This document shows positions 49,601 through 58,958 of a stretch of DNA of 64,000 bases, one piece after another; position 1 is the stretch's first letter; the number at the start of each line of letters is the position of its first letter. The stretch comes from JAAXHF01 sp963665955 (GTDB lineage Bacteria > Desulfobacterota > Binatia > Bin18). A program made the translations under genes and the position numbers. The stretch is taken from the NCBI GenBank assembly GCA_965231765.1, contig OZ246887.1, positions 682,001-746,000 on the forward strand, written 5' to 3'. The notes under the pieces are model-generated. The model was not told where the DNA came from. It ran no database searches and saw only the letters and a list, made by a program, of their open reading frames with translations.

Positions 49601-52600
49601 TCAACGTGGCAGCGCCAACAGGCTTTTGGCTTCTTGTATATCCGGGGTCTCAAAACCCTCAGTGAACCAACTATAAATAGGATCTAAGAGCTGCCGCGCC
49701 TCCTCAGTCTTGCCTTGCTGCTGCCACAGACGACTGAGACTTGCCGATGCCCGCAATTCCCACGATTTGGCGCTTTGGCGCCGGGCGATTTTGATCGCTA
49801 ACAAGAGGCAGTCTTCGGCCTCTGAAGAGGCGGCAGCTGTAGACTGCTGTGCTACTGCCTGACTCCTCTTATCCCGCGCTAGGAGCAGTTCCCCGCGCAG
49901 TCGATACAGTTCAGCTTCACAAAACCGCTCATCTGTTTTCCGCACCAGGCCAAGCGCTTCAACAAGAACGCCTAATCCCTCTTCGATCTGGCCATCTCTC
50001 TCATACGCTCCGGCTAAGAGGGCCAGGAAATACGGACGGCCCCAGCTGGCTCCAGTCTCCTGAGCAGCCGTAATGCCTCGGCGAATTTGGGTTATCGCCT
50101 GCTCTGTCTGGCCTTGCTGGCACAGCGTCCAGCCCTGTAGCACACCGCCAACTGCGGCCAGAAAAGGCAGCCTATGCCCAGTCGCTAACGCCACCCCAGC
50201 TGCGGCATATTCCTCAACCTGAGACACCTCCTGACAGTGATGATGCAGCCAGGCCGAGCGTATGAACGTCCACGTCAGGTCAACGGGAGAGGCTAAGTCT
50301 TGGGCGAAGTGAAGCGCCTCATCACTGGCTTTGCGCGCTTGTTCAGGATAGCCCAAATACCACAAGGTCCAGGCAACAAGAGCGCCGCCAGCCGTTTTGA
50401 GATTTTCCCCATACTGGACAGACAGCGGTCGGTGTGTATTGGGATTGTAGAGCGTATTCAGCTGCTCTAAATGCTCAAGCGCCGTCGCATATTCGCCAAG
50501 CCATAAAGACGTTGAGCCCAATGCCGCATGCACCCCAAGCCGAGCTAATGCATCCCCCCCTCGCTCAGCGAACTGTTGATACTGCTCAGCAATCTCCCGA
50601 GCAGCATGATACTCCGCTCGGAGCGCATAAAACCGCTGGAGCGTGAAATACAGCGGCGAGAGGTGTGGCCCGGCCGGAATCTGTTGGCACAGCTCGCGTG
50701 CCCGGGCGTAAGCGCACTCGACTTCGGCAGCTCCACAGCCTTTGGTCACCGACTGGACAAGGCCCGTCGAGACATGGAGTGCAAATTCGTGCGGCAAACG
50801 TTCCCCAGAGTCGGGCAACAGCAGCAGCAGCGCGCGCCCCTTGTCGAGCTGCTGGATTGCCTCGGCATTAGCAAAGTGGGCAATCGAACACACGCCTGCC
50901 TGCTGCCAATATGACACGGCTTGGGTGAGGTTGTCCGCCGCCGCAGCATGATAGGCCAGCAGCTCTGGATAGAGATCCCCGAACTGAGGCGATTGTCCTT
51001 CATAGAAACGGATCACCCGTTGATGGAGCCGTTGGCGGTCTGTTTCTGATATAGCGTGGTACACTGTCTCCCGGAGGAGCGTATGTTTAAACGTATAGAC
51101 TGATCGTAGACGCTCGTGTTGATGGAAGATTCCAGCTTGAACTAATGCGGCCAATGCCTTCTGCAAGGCTTGGGTGGCTGTCCCCGTGACTACTTTGAGC
51201 ATCTCATAACTACATTCGTTCCCAAAAACCGCCCCGGCCTGGGCCACGTCATGTCCATCAGGCACCCGATCGAGCCGCGCCAAAAAGGCTTCTTGCCAAG
51301 TCGTTGGGAGGAAAACCTCAACTCCGGGGCTAGACAATGCATACTGTCCATTTACGTGTGTCAGCGTTTCAGACTCAAGCAATGCGATTGTGAGCTCTTC
51401 GGTCAAAAGCGGTACACCGTCTCCTTTGTCTACCACACAATCAACAAGCTCGTTCGGCAGGCTCCCCCCAGCCAGCTGTGTCATCAGGGCCTGTGTTTCA
51501 ACCTGTTCTAGACCTTCAAGCGCAATAGGGGTCAGATGAGAGCCTGTCGCCCACGGTGGATCAAATGGAGGCCGAAACGTCAAAACGTGTAAGGCTTGGA
51601 CATTGGATGCCTGATCAATGACGATTTCCAACATCTCTAACGTCGATGGATCAGCCCAGTGCAGGTCTGCCCAGCTCACAAGGACGGGCGTCTCCGTCGT
51701 CTCGGCGGCAAGCCAGGCTAGGAGCATGTCTCGCGTACGCTGGCGCTGCTGCTGAGCAGACAAGCCGAGGGATGGATACTGATCTTCAGACACGGGAATG
51801 GACAGTAATGAAGCGAGCAATGGAACGGTTTCTTCAAGCGGCAAATGCCAGCTGCGTACGAGCTCTTCCAAGTGGTGTATCTGTTCCTGCAATGGCTGAG
51901 ATGGGGACGCTTGGAGTGCTGTGGCGTATGCGCCTTGGACTCTTTGGCGCAGATAAGTAATCAGCGGATACCAAGTCGTCGTTTGATATTCAGGCAGACA
52001 GTGAAAAGCCAGGCACCGAGCTCCTTCTTGGATCACTTCAGCTGCGAGCACTGCAACCAGACGGGATTTCCCCATGCCAGCGGCTCCACCGATCAGCACC
52101 ACTTGCCCAAAACCCTCGCGACTCTGCTCCCAGCGTAGCTGTAGGAGGCCGACTTCAACATCGCGTCCAACCAGAACACGAGTTGGTGGCGGGGCAAATC
52201 TTTTCGCTTCTTGTGCAAGTTTTTGCTCACGTGCTCGTTCAGGTTCTCGAAGGTCTTGTTGCACAATAGACTCGGGCTGTTCGTCATCAAACAGCTCAGT
52301 CACAGCTGGCTGCGAGCCAGAAGCGGGTTTGGGTTCGGAAGCACTTTCTGAGCCTGAAATCAGTGAATTGGCTTCTAGTGAGAGACTTGTGCGCCCTGAT
52401 TGCTCAACAGCAGGAGTCCGTGGCTGTTCGAAAGACGATGCTGGAGGCGGCTCTGAAGATCCGTCAGACCCCTCAGGTCCACCTTGTCCCAGAGCGGTTA
52501 GCCAGGGAGGCGACAGGGACGGTTGTGGTACATCGTCGCTACCTATCCAGACCAGACCTTTTCCGTCTTCATCGATTGCCAGCTTCTTGAACAGCAATTC

Positions 52601-52753
52601 TTCGCGCAGATCATCAAAAAACGCATCATCACAGTCTAGCTTCCGTCGGAGCGCCCGGTACGTCACTCGCCCTTCGCGTTGAAGCAACGCGGTTACCTCT
52701 GTGAGCACTTCCCAAAGGTCTGTCGTGTCAAATCCACACCGTGCGCACCGCAT
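49601..52753 (-). CDS. large AAA/TPR signalling ATPase
   Basis: A 1,050-residue protein. It has an N-terminal MRCARCGF zinc-ribbon start and a winged-helix-like segment (VTYRALRRKLDCDDAFFDDLREELLF). A low-complexity linker (residues 75-180) leads to VLVGRDVEV and a STAND-type ATPase with Walker A GGAAGMGKS near residue 221. The long C-terminal region consists of TPR-like helical repeats. This is the architecture of adenylate-cyclase/ATPase fusions, but the cyclase catalytic domain is absent. Probably a sensor or scaffold. A C-terminal remnant of a close paralogue lies at 26571-26705. Confidence 0.85.
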   Translation of the reverse strand: MRCARCGFDTTDLWEVLTEVTALLQREGRVTYRALRRKLDCDDAFFDDLREELLFKKLAIDEDGKGLVWIGSDDVPQPSLSPPWLTALGQGGPEGSDGSSEPPPASSFEQPRTPAVEQSGRTSLSLEANSLISGSESASEPKPASGSQPAVTELFDDEQPESIVQQDLREPERAREQKLAQEAKRFAPPPTRVLVGRDVEVGLLQLRWEQSREGFGQVVLIGGAAGMGKSRLVAVLAAEVIQEGARCLAFHCLPEYQTTTWYPLITYLRQRVQGAYATALQASPSQPLQEQIHHLEELVRSWHLPLEETVPLLASLLSIPVSEDQYPSLGLSAQQQRQRTRDMLLAWLAAETTETPVLVSWADLHWADPSTLEMLEIVIDQASNVQALHVLTFRPPFDPPWATGSHLTPIALEGLEQVETQALMTQLAGGSLPNELVDCVVDKGDGVPLLTEELTIALLESETLTHVNGQYALSSPGVEVFLPTTWQEAFLARLDRVPDGHDVAQAGAVFGNECSYEMLKVVTGTATQALQKALAALVQAGIFHQHERLRSVYTFKHTLLRETVYHAISETDRQRLHQRVIRFYEGQSPQFGDLYPELLAYHAAAADNLTQAVSYWQQAGVCSIAHFANAEAIQQLDKGRALLLLLPDSGERLPHEFALHVSTGLVQSVTKGCGAAEVECAYARARELCQQIPAGPHLSPLYFTLQRFYALRAEYHAAREIAEQYQQFAERGGDALARLGVHAALGSTSLWLGEYATALEHLEQLNTLYNPNTHRPLSVQYGENLKTAGGALVAWTLWYLGYPEQARKASDEALHFAQDLASPVDLTWTFIRSAWLHHHCQEVSQVEEYAAAGVALATGHRLPFLAAVGGVLQGWTLCQQGQTEQAITQIRRGITAAQETGASWGRPYFLALLAGAYERDGQIEEGLGVLVEALGLVRKTDERFCEAELYRLRGELLLARDKRSQAVAQQSTAAASSEAEDCLLLAIKIARRQSAKSWELRASASLSRLWQQQGKTEEARQLLDPIYSWFTEGFETPDIQEAKSLLALPR

Positions 52754-52932
52754 ACTGTTCCTCTCTGGCCTCCTACCGCTCTCAGGGAAGAAGCACGAGT
52801 GATGTACAAGGATCTGGTCTTAGGATCAAGCAGCCTCATTTTGTCGCGCTGCAATCGTCCTCTCTCCCCTCGTGCTCAGCGAGCAAAGATGGTACCGTTC
52901 GGCCCTAGAGAAGATAAAGAAAGGTGCGCCCA

Positions 52933-53559
52933 ATGACTCCTGAGCAAATCCTGACATTTTGGTTTGCCGACGCCGTTCATGACGTACAGGCGGTACAAAA
53001 GCGCTACAAATTCTGGTTCGAAGCAACGCCTGAAACGGATCAACAGATTCACGACCAATTCTTGGATGTGTATTACCAAGCCCGATCTGGAGCACTGGAA
53101 ACTTGGCAAGCCGCTCCACGCTCGTGCTTGGCCCTGCTCATTACTCTCGACCAGTTTCCACGCAACCTGTTTCGGGGCACGTCTGAAGCATTTGCTACAG
53201 ATTCGCAAGCTCAGCAAATGTGTCAGCACGGGCTTCGTCAGAACTATCTCGCCGAGCTCAATTGCGCTGAGCAGCTCTTCTTTCTCATGCCGCTGCAACA
53301 TGCAGAAGATGTTGCGCGCCAAGAAGAGTCCCTACGGCTGTCTGAAGCAACCCTTGCCCAGGCCCCACCCGACTGGCACGAGTTTCTCAGCTCGTTTCTT
53401 GGTTCTACCCGGAAACATCTGGAAATTATTCAGCGTTTTGGTCGCTTTCCGCATCGGAATGTTGTTCTCGGACGAGAGTCTACACCAGAAGAGCAGGCGT
53501 TTCTAGACTCAGGGGGTGGGTCGTTTGGACAGGCTCCGGCGGCGAGGTCCGGTAAGTAA
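52933..53559 (+). CDS. DUF924 protein
   Basis: A 208-residue all-helical protein of the DUF924 family: ILTFWFADA at the N-terminus, LLITLDQFPRNLFRGTSEAFATDSQA, FLMPLQHAED and FGRFPHRNVVLGRESTPEEQAFL. The molecular function is unknown for the family. The start MTPEQ at 52933 is preferred, with AAAGGTG upstream. The final 20 residues (GGGSFGQAPAARSGK) are variable. Divergent from the ATPase gene, monocistronic. Confidence 0.88.
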   Translation: MTPEQILTFWFADAVHDVQAVQKRYKFWFEATPETDQQIHDQFLDVYYQARSGALETWQAAPRSCLALLITLDQFPRNLFRGTSEAFATDSQAQQMCQHGLRQNYLAELNCAEQLFFLMPLQHAEDVARQEESLRLSEATLAQAPPDWHEFLSSFLGSTRKHLEIIQRFGRFPHRNVVLGRESTPEEQAFLDSGGGSFGQAPAARSGK

Positions 53560-53656
53560 GTTTGAGGGTGCGGCTGCATCAAGGTTCGGCTAAACATATC
53601 ATCAAGCAACTGAGCAATCCTACTGATTAAGAGGGATTGACGAGAGGAAGAAAACG

Positions 53657-54859
53657 ATGACTCTGGATCAGTCAGCCGAGAATCCGCCCAATTTCGGGTA
53701 CTTCATGACACGAGCCCAGGAGCTCACCGCGCTCGTCAGCGCCGAGGCCGGCGAAGCTGAGCGACTCCACCACATGACCGATAAGGTTGTCCACGCCTTT
53801 CAAGAGGCTGGCCTCTACCGAATGTTGCTGCCGCGCGAGCTCGACGGCGCCGAGTTGTCCTTGTCCGAGGCCATGCAGGTAGTTGAGACCATCGCACGGG
53901 CGGACGGCTCCACGGGCTGGTGTCTGATGGTCGGCAACATCGAGAGCGGCACTGGCGGCGCCTATCTCTCCGATCTTGGTGTTGAGCGCGTCTTTGCACA
54001 GGGCTCTGACATTGTGATTGCCGGTCAGGGGATTCCCCGTGGTGTCGCCCGTTCGGTCGAGGGCGGCTATCAGATTCAGGGCGATTGGTCCTACGCTAGC
54101 GGTATCTATCATGCCGCCTTTATTCACACCGGCTGCGTGCTAATGCAGGACGATAAGCCCGTGCTCAACGACGCCGGTGTCCCCGAGGTACTCATCTGTC
54201 ACGTGCCACGGGAGGAGATCGATATCAAGGAGAACTGGGACGTGATCGGCCTGTGCGGGACCGGCAGCTTCGACTACTCAATCACCGACCTTTTTGTTCC
54301 CGAGGAGATGACACACTCTATGGGGATCAGCGAGCCGCAACGCGGGGGCAATCAGTACACGATTGGCCTCACCGGTTTTACTGCCTGGGGGCATACCACG
54401 TTTGCTTTGGGAGTTGGACGCCACGCTTTAGACGAGGTGGCCGTGCTTGCTCGCAGCAAGAAGAACGTCTTCGGTCGCATGTGCGAAGGGCCAAGTTTCC
54501 AGGAGCGCTACGCACGGGCTGAAGCCATGTACCGATCCGTACGCGCGTTCTGTTACTCCGCCTGGGATGACCTGTCGGAAACGCTGGCGAGCGGTGGACA
54601 GGCAAGCCTTGAGCAGATTGCGCTCGTTCGTTTGGCGATGCGGTATCTGCATGAAGTTGTTTCCGACGTCTGCACCTTCGCCCATAAGGCGGGCGGTGGT
54701 GTCTCGCTTCGCGGAGGGGCACTTCAGCGTTGTTATCGCGACATCCATGCGGCGACCCAGCACATTTTGCTCTCCGATCAGATTGTGCAAGACTGCGGCA
54801 AGGTGCTGATGGGTGCAGCGGAAGAGAACGCCAAATGGACTATCCTCGGGCTGCGCTGA
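53657..54859 (+). CDS. acyl-CoA-dehydrogenase-type flavin monooxygenase (HsaA/DszC-like)
   Basis: A 400-residue member of the group D flavin monooxygenases. VHAFQEAGLYRMLLPRELDGAE near residue 47, GSTGWCLMVGN, IQGDWSYASG and RDIHAATQHILLSDQ are typical of HsaA/DszC/HpaB-like enzymes that hydroxylate phenols or oxidise sulfur using reduced flavin from a reductase. No reductase is encoded close by. GAGAGGAAG precedes the ATG. It lies ahead of the LLM and DUF1330 genes on the same strand but 285 bp away. Confidence 0.87.
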   Translation: MTLDQSAENPPNFGYFMTRAQELTALVSAEAGEAERLHHMTDKVVHAFQEAGLYRMLLPRELDGAELSLSEAMQVVETIARADGSTGWCLMVGNIESGTGGAYLSDLGVERVFAQGSDIVIAGQGIPRGVARSVEGGYQIQGDWSYASGIYHAAFIHTGCVLMQDDKPVLNDAGVPEVLICHVPREEIDIKENWDVIGLCGTGSFDYSITDLFVPEEMTHSMGISEPQRGGNQYTIGLTGFTAWGHTTFALGVGRHALDEVAVLARSKKNVFGRMCEGPSFQERYARAEAMYRSVRAFCYSAWDDLSETLASGGQASLEQIALVRLAMRYLHEVVSDVCTFAHKAGGGVSLRGGALQRCYRDIHAATQHILLSDQIVQDCGKVLMGAAEENAKWTILGLR

Positions 54860-55144
54860 TAACAGAAGAGACCTAAGCATCGAATTGCGTTGCGGCAGCG
54901 CGACAGCCCTGGGGGCCCGGTCACTAGCAGTTTCATGGCCCAGAGGAGATGCACGGGTATGAAAGTATTCCCCTTTTCCAAGCGAGCCCCGCTCATTCTC
55001 TTCGACATTGTTTAGGAGCGCAGGGTCCGATAAGATGCAGCCACGACAGGCCGAGAAGACAACCCTTCATTGGGCCGGCTTGATGACAACTGCTATAGCT
55101 GCTGGGCTCGCACCACATTGCGCTCGGCGTACGGAGGAAATTGT

Positions 55145-56347
55145 ATGGAACGACCGTTACGTTTTGGTATCTTCATGGCGCCTTTTCATCCTGCCGGGCA
55201 GAACCCGACCCTGGCCTTGGAGCGCGACCTCGAATTGATCGAGCGTCTCGATGAGCTGGGCTACAATGAGGCCTGGATTGGTGAACATCACTCAGCCGGT
55301 CTCGAAATTATTGCGTCGCCCGAAGTGATGATTGCCGCCGCCGCCCAGCGCACCGAGCATATTCGTCTCGGAACAGGTGTCAGCTCCCTCCCCTACCATC
55401 ATCCTCTCATGCTAGCCGATCGCATGGTCCAACTCGATCATATGACACGCGGACGGGTGATGTTCGGTGTCGGTCCTGGAGCCTTGCCTTCCGACGCCCG
55501 GATGATGGGTATTGATCCGACTAAACAACGCGAACGCATGGAAGAGTCACTCGGGGCTATCATACAGCTGCTGACCTCGGAAGAGCCGGTCACGATCAAA
55601 ACGGACTGGTTTACGCTAGACGAGGCACGCATCCAGCTGCGCCCATACACCTATCCCCATTTTGAAATCGCGGTTGCCGCCACGGTTTCCCCAGCCGGCC
55701 CACGTACTGCTGGTCATTATGGCGCGGGTCTCCTGTCTCTGGGAGCAACGAGCCAGGGCGGTTTTGGCGTACTCGGCGACCATTGGAAAATCTGGAACGA
55801 CCACGCCAAGGAACATGGCCATAGCGTGGATCGCTCAAGCTGGCGCTTGGTCGGCCCAATGCATGTTGCGCCGAGCCGCAAACAGGCGCTTGAGGAAGTT
55901 GAGTACGGCATTCACGAATGGGTTGATTACTTCCAGAATGTTGTTGCTTTGCCGCTGGCCCCAGCAGAGACTGATCCAGCTAAATGGGTCCAAGCCTTGA
56001 TTGATTCCGGGACAGCCATTATTGGTACGCCAGACGATGCTGCCGCCCAGATCGAGCGTCTGAAAAAGCAGTCAGGTGGCTTTGGCTGTTTCTTGATCAT
56101 GGCCAATGATTGGGTTGAGCGCACCGCCTCACTGGCATCCTATGAACTGCTGGCCAAAGAAGTTTTCCCCCGCTTCCAAAACTCGGGCGACTGGTCAGTC
56201 CGCTCACGCGAATGGTGCCGGACCGATCACGATAGCTTGATCGGCGGGGCGATGAATGCCGTGGCCCAAGAGATTGACAAGTACGAAAAGAAGACAGGCT
56301 ATCGTGTGTCAGTCGCTGGACCGGCTGAAGAGAAAAGCGCAAAATAG
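55145..56347 (+). CDS. luciferase-like flavin-dependent monooxygenase
   Basis: A 400-residue LLM-class enzyme: FGIFMAPFHPAGQNPTLALE, AWIGEHHSAG, GTGVSSLPYHHPLMLADRMVQLDHMTRGRVMFGVGPG, then QRERMEESLGAI. This subgroup (limonene-monooxygenase-like) differs from the four others in the window. The start at 55145 has GGAGG seven bases upstream. It is followed after 22 bp by a DUF1330 gene, which suggests an operon in which a small barrel protein assists or follows the oxygenase. Confidence 0.87.
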   Translation: MERPLRFGIFMAPFHPAGQNPTLALERDLELIERLDELGYNEAWIGEHHSAGLEIIASPEVMIAAAAQRTEHIRLGTGVSSLPYHHPLMLADRMVQLDHMTRGRVMFGVGPGALPSDARMMGIDPTKQRERMEESLGAIIQLLTSEEPVTIKTDWFTLDEARIQLRPYTYPHFEIAVAATVSPAGPRTAGHYGAGLLSLGATSQGGFGVLGDHWKIWNDHAKEHGHSVDRSSWRLVGPMHVAPSRKQALEEVEYGIHEWVDYFQNVVALPLAPAETDPAKWVQALIDSGTAIIGTPDDAAAQIERLKKQSGGFGCFLIMANDWVERTASLASYELLAKEVFPRFQNSGDWSVRSREWCRTDHDSLIGGAMNAVAQEIDKYEKKTGYRVSVAGPAEEKSAK

Positions 56348-56369
56348 GAAGACGAAAAAGGAGATTCCA

Positions 56370-56657
56370 ATGGCAGCATACATGATCGTGCAAGCAGAAA
56401 TTACTAATCCAGAAAAATTCCCCGAGTATCAGAAGCTGGCTGGTCCAGCAGTACAAAAATACAATGGTAAAATCCTTGGACGCGGGACGCCTCCAGAGAC
56501 TGTTGAAGGCCAATGGGGCGCCCCAGTCGTGTTGATCATCGAGTTTGAGTCGGCTGAAACAGCCAAAGCCTTCTTTAACTCTCCAGAGTACACAGCCGCT
56601 CGTGAAGCTCGTGCGGATACGGCAAAGTTTACGATGTCGATTGTGCCAGGGATGTGA
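56370..56657 (+). CDS. DUF1330 protein
   Basis: A 95-residue protein with the DUF1330 pattern: AYMIVQAEITNPEKFPEY, a central GKILGRG, and FESAETAKAFFNSPEY. The family adopts a dimeric alpha+beta barrel like antibiotic-biosynthesis monooxygenases; some may act as small oxygenases or isomerases. AAAGGAG precedes the ATG at 56370. Co-transcribed with the LLM gene 22 bp upstream. Confidence 0.87.
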   Translation: MAAYMIVQAEITNPEKFPEYQKLAGPAVQKYNGKILGRGTPPETVEGQWGAPVVLIIEFESAETAKAFFNSPEYTAAREARADTAKFTMSIVPGM

Positions 56658-56788
56658 CAGAGAAGGCTCAATCCGGACTCTGGTGCCCATCAGAGTCCTC
56701 AAAAGGAACGTAAAAGGAATGATGAATGCAGAACGGCAGGCCTTTTCAGCCTTTTTTTGTTCATCGTTCATAATTCTGAATTCATCAT

Positions 56789-57709
56789 TTACGACAACCC
56801 CAGCTCTCTCAGCATCCCGACCTTATTTGTCCAATCTTTAGAAACTTTCACAAAAAGTTCTAAAAAGACCCGACAGCCAAAAAACGCTTCCATACGCAGC
56901 CTCGCGCCTTTCCCAATCTGCTTGAGTCGCGCCCCACGCTCGCCAATGACAATAATTTTCTGAGACTGTCGCTCAACGTAAATAACGGCTTTGATGACCA
57001 GCAACGACTTTTCAGGCTTTTCAGCAAATTCTTCGATCATGGCTGCGGTCGAATACGGAACTTCTCGCTGGGTGTGGAAAAACAACTGCTCACGAATCAT
57101 CTCTTGGGCCAAGACCCGTTCACTCTGATCCGTCAATTCATCTGTCGGGTACAGGGCAGGCCCCACGGGCAAAGGCTGGATAAGTGTCGACAGCAAGTCT
57201 TCCATATTATCGCCCTTCAAGGCACTGACTGGAACAATCTCTGTATCCGGCAGGAGGGCTGAAATTTGGGCAAGCAATGGCAGGACGGCAGGTCGGGGCA
57301 GCAGGTCAATTTTGTTTAAGACTCCGATGACCGGGCTGTTGAGTGTGTTCAGTCGCTCAGCAATCTTTTCATCCCCAGGTGAAATGCCACGTTGGGCATC
57401 GATTAGGAACAATGCCATATCTGTCTCTTGCAATGCCCCGAGGGCTGCATCAACCATATGCTGGTTGAGTAAGGATCCAGTGTGATTGTGGATGCCTGGC
57501 GTATCCACAAAGATGAGTTGTGCGTTTGGAACGGTTTTGACGCCTATGAGACGGGTGCGGGTAGTTTGGGGCTTTGGTGACACAATAGCCACTTTCTCCC
57601 CAACAAGAGCATTCAGTAAGGTCGATTTACCGACATTCGGGCGGCCAACAAGGGAGATAAAACCGCACTGGTATGCGTGTGAATCTGATGGAGTAGAAAA
57701 CTGCGCCAT
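56789..57709 (-). CDS. era: GTPase Era
   Basis: A 306-residue essential GTPase for 30S ribosome maturation. G1 GRPNVGKST, G3 DTPGIHNH, G4 NKIDLLPRP and the C-terminal KH domain with IVIGERGARLKQIG then ARLRMEAFFGCRVFLELFVKV are all intact. It begins four bases after the tyrS stop with no ribosome site of its own, so it is probably translated by coupling. Last gene of the minus-strand housekeeping block. Confidence 0.97.
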   Translation of the reverse strand: MAQFSTPSDSHAYQCGFISLVGRPNVGKSTLLNALVGEKVAIVSPKPQTTRTRLIGVKTVPNAQLIFVDTPGIHNHTGSLLNQHMVDAALGALQETDMALFLIDAQRGISPGDEKIAERLNTLNSPVIGVLNKIDLLPRPAVLPLLAQISALLPDTEIVPVSALKGDNMEDLLSTLIQPLPVGPALYPTDELTDQSERVLAQEMIREQLFFHTQREVPYSTAAMIEEFAEKPEKSLLVIKAVIYVERQSQKIIVIGERGARLKQIGKGARLRMEAFFGCRVFLELFVKVSKDWTNKVGMLRELGLS

Positions 57710-57713
57710 AATA

Positions 57714-58910
57714 TCACGAAGAAAAAATAACCCTCATAATCCGCCGCCGGCCGACCTGGACCACTTTTTCGCCTTGCGCCCGAATCTTGAGATCGGCATT
57801 TTCAATCCGCTCAGTATCCACCCGCACAGCTCCTTGCTGAACCATCCGGCGCGCTTCACTAGTCGATTTTGTGAGACCAGCCTCACGCAGGAGGTGACAG
57901 ATCCACACCTCGGGCTCATGTCCAGCCCACGCAAATTCCTGCATATCACTCGGGAGTTCGCGACGCTGGAAGCGCTGGGCAAAATCGGCGGCAGCGCTTT
58001 CTGCTGCTACTGCATCATGAAAACGAGTGATCAACTCAGTCGCCAGTTGCTTTTTGGCGTCCATCGGATGCACTTCGCCCTGCTGGATAGCCTGGAGCTG
58101 AGCGGAATCACGCGTACTTAAGAGTTCATAATACTTGTTCATCAGCGTGTCGGAGATAGACATGATCTTGCCGTATGTTTCGTTTGGATGATCTGCAATC
58201 CCAATCGCATTGCCCAGCGATTTACTCATTTTTTGTCCCCCGTCCGTCCCTTCAAGCAACGGGAGCGTCACAATGACTTGGGGCTCTTGGCCGTGGGCAC
58301 GTTGCAATTCGCGCCCAACAAGCAGATTAAATCGTTGATCTGTTCCACCAACTTCGACATCGGCTTTCAGAGCAACCGAATCATACCCTTGGACTAAAGG
58401 ATACAAGAGTTCATGCACGTGAATGGGAACGCCTTCTTTATACCGCTTGGAGAAATCATCCCGCTCCAGCAGCCGGGCAACCGTGTACTGACCACACAAA
58501 CGGATAAAGTCGGGCGGAGTGAAGGCATCCATCCACTCGGAATTAAAGCGGACTTCGGTCTTTTCACGATCCAGGATCTTAAAGACTTGTTTGGTGTAGG
58601 ATTCCGCGTTTTCGAGCACTTGCTCGCGGCTGAGGGCTTTGCGGGTCTCAGATCGACCAGTCGGGTCTCCAATCATGCCAGTGAAATCTCCAATCAGGAA
58701 AATCACCACATGCCCGAGCTCCTGGAACTGGCGCAGCTTGTTGACCACAACGGTATGTCCCAAGTGCAAATCTGGAGAGGTCGGGTCGACACCGAGCTTA
58801 ATGCGTAGCGGGCGGCCAGTCGCCAGCTTGCGCCGCAGCTCTTCCATTGGGATGATGTCAACCACTCCCCGCTGGATTTCACCTAACTGATCTGTAACAG
58901 ACAGCGCCAT
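57714..58910 (-). CDS. tyrS: tyrosyl-tRNA synthetase
   Basis: A 398-residue class Ic synthetase that charges tRNA-Tyr. The HIGH motif appears as HLGH (in SPDLHLGHTVV) and the second signature as KMSKSLGN. A C-terminal S4 RNA-binding domain follows (LVQQGAVRV region). Full length. Situated between rny and era on the same strand. It belongs to the type with the longer C-terminal region (TyrZ-like), judging by GDFTGMIGDPTGRSETR. Confidence 0.97.
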   Translation of the reverse strand: MALSVTDQLGEIQRGVVDIIPMEELRRKLATGRPLRIKLGVDPTSPDLHLGHTVVVNKLRQFQELGHVVIFLIGDFTGMIGDPTGRSETRKALSREQVLENAESYTKQVFKILDREKTEVRFNSEWMDAFTPPDFIRLCGQYTVARLLERDDFSKRYKEGVPIHVHELLYPLVQGYDSVALKADVEVGGTDQRFNLLVGRELQRAHGQEPQVIVTLPLLEGTDGGQKMSKSLGNAIGIADHPNETYGKIMSISDTLMNKYYELLSTRDSAQLQAIQQGEVHPMDAKKQLATELITRFHDAVAAESAAADFAQRFQRRELPSDMQEFAWAGHEPEVWICHLLREAGLTKSTSEARRMVQQGAVRVDTERIENADLKIRAQGEKVVQVGRRRIMRVIFSS

Positions 58911-58958
58911 GCCTTAGCCTTCCTTGCTTTCCCTACTTTCCTTGCTTTCTGGACGAGA

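Noticed and set aside
52074..52682. 202-codon open frame opposite the ATPase linker
   Set aside because: Serine/arginine-rich low complexity caused by the GC-rich linker on the other strand.
55008..55144. Extra N-terminal coding region before the LLM at 55145
   Set aside because: The upstream in-frame stretch does not resemble the family, and the GGAGG site places the start at 55145.
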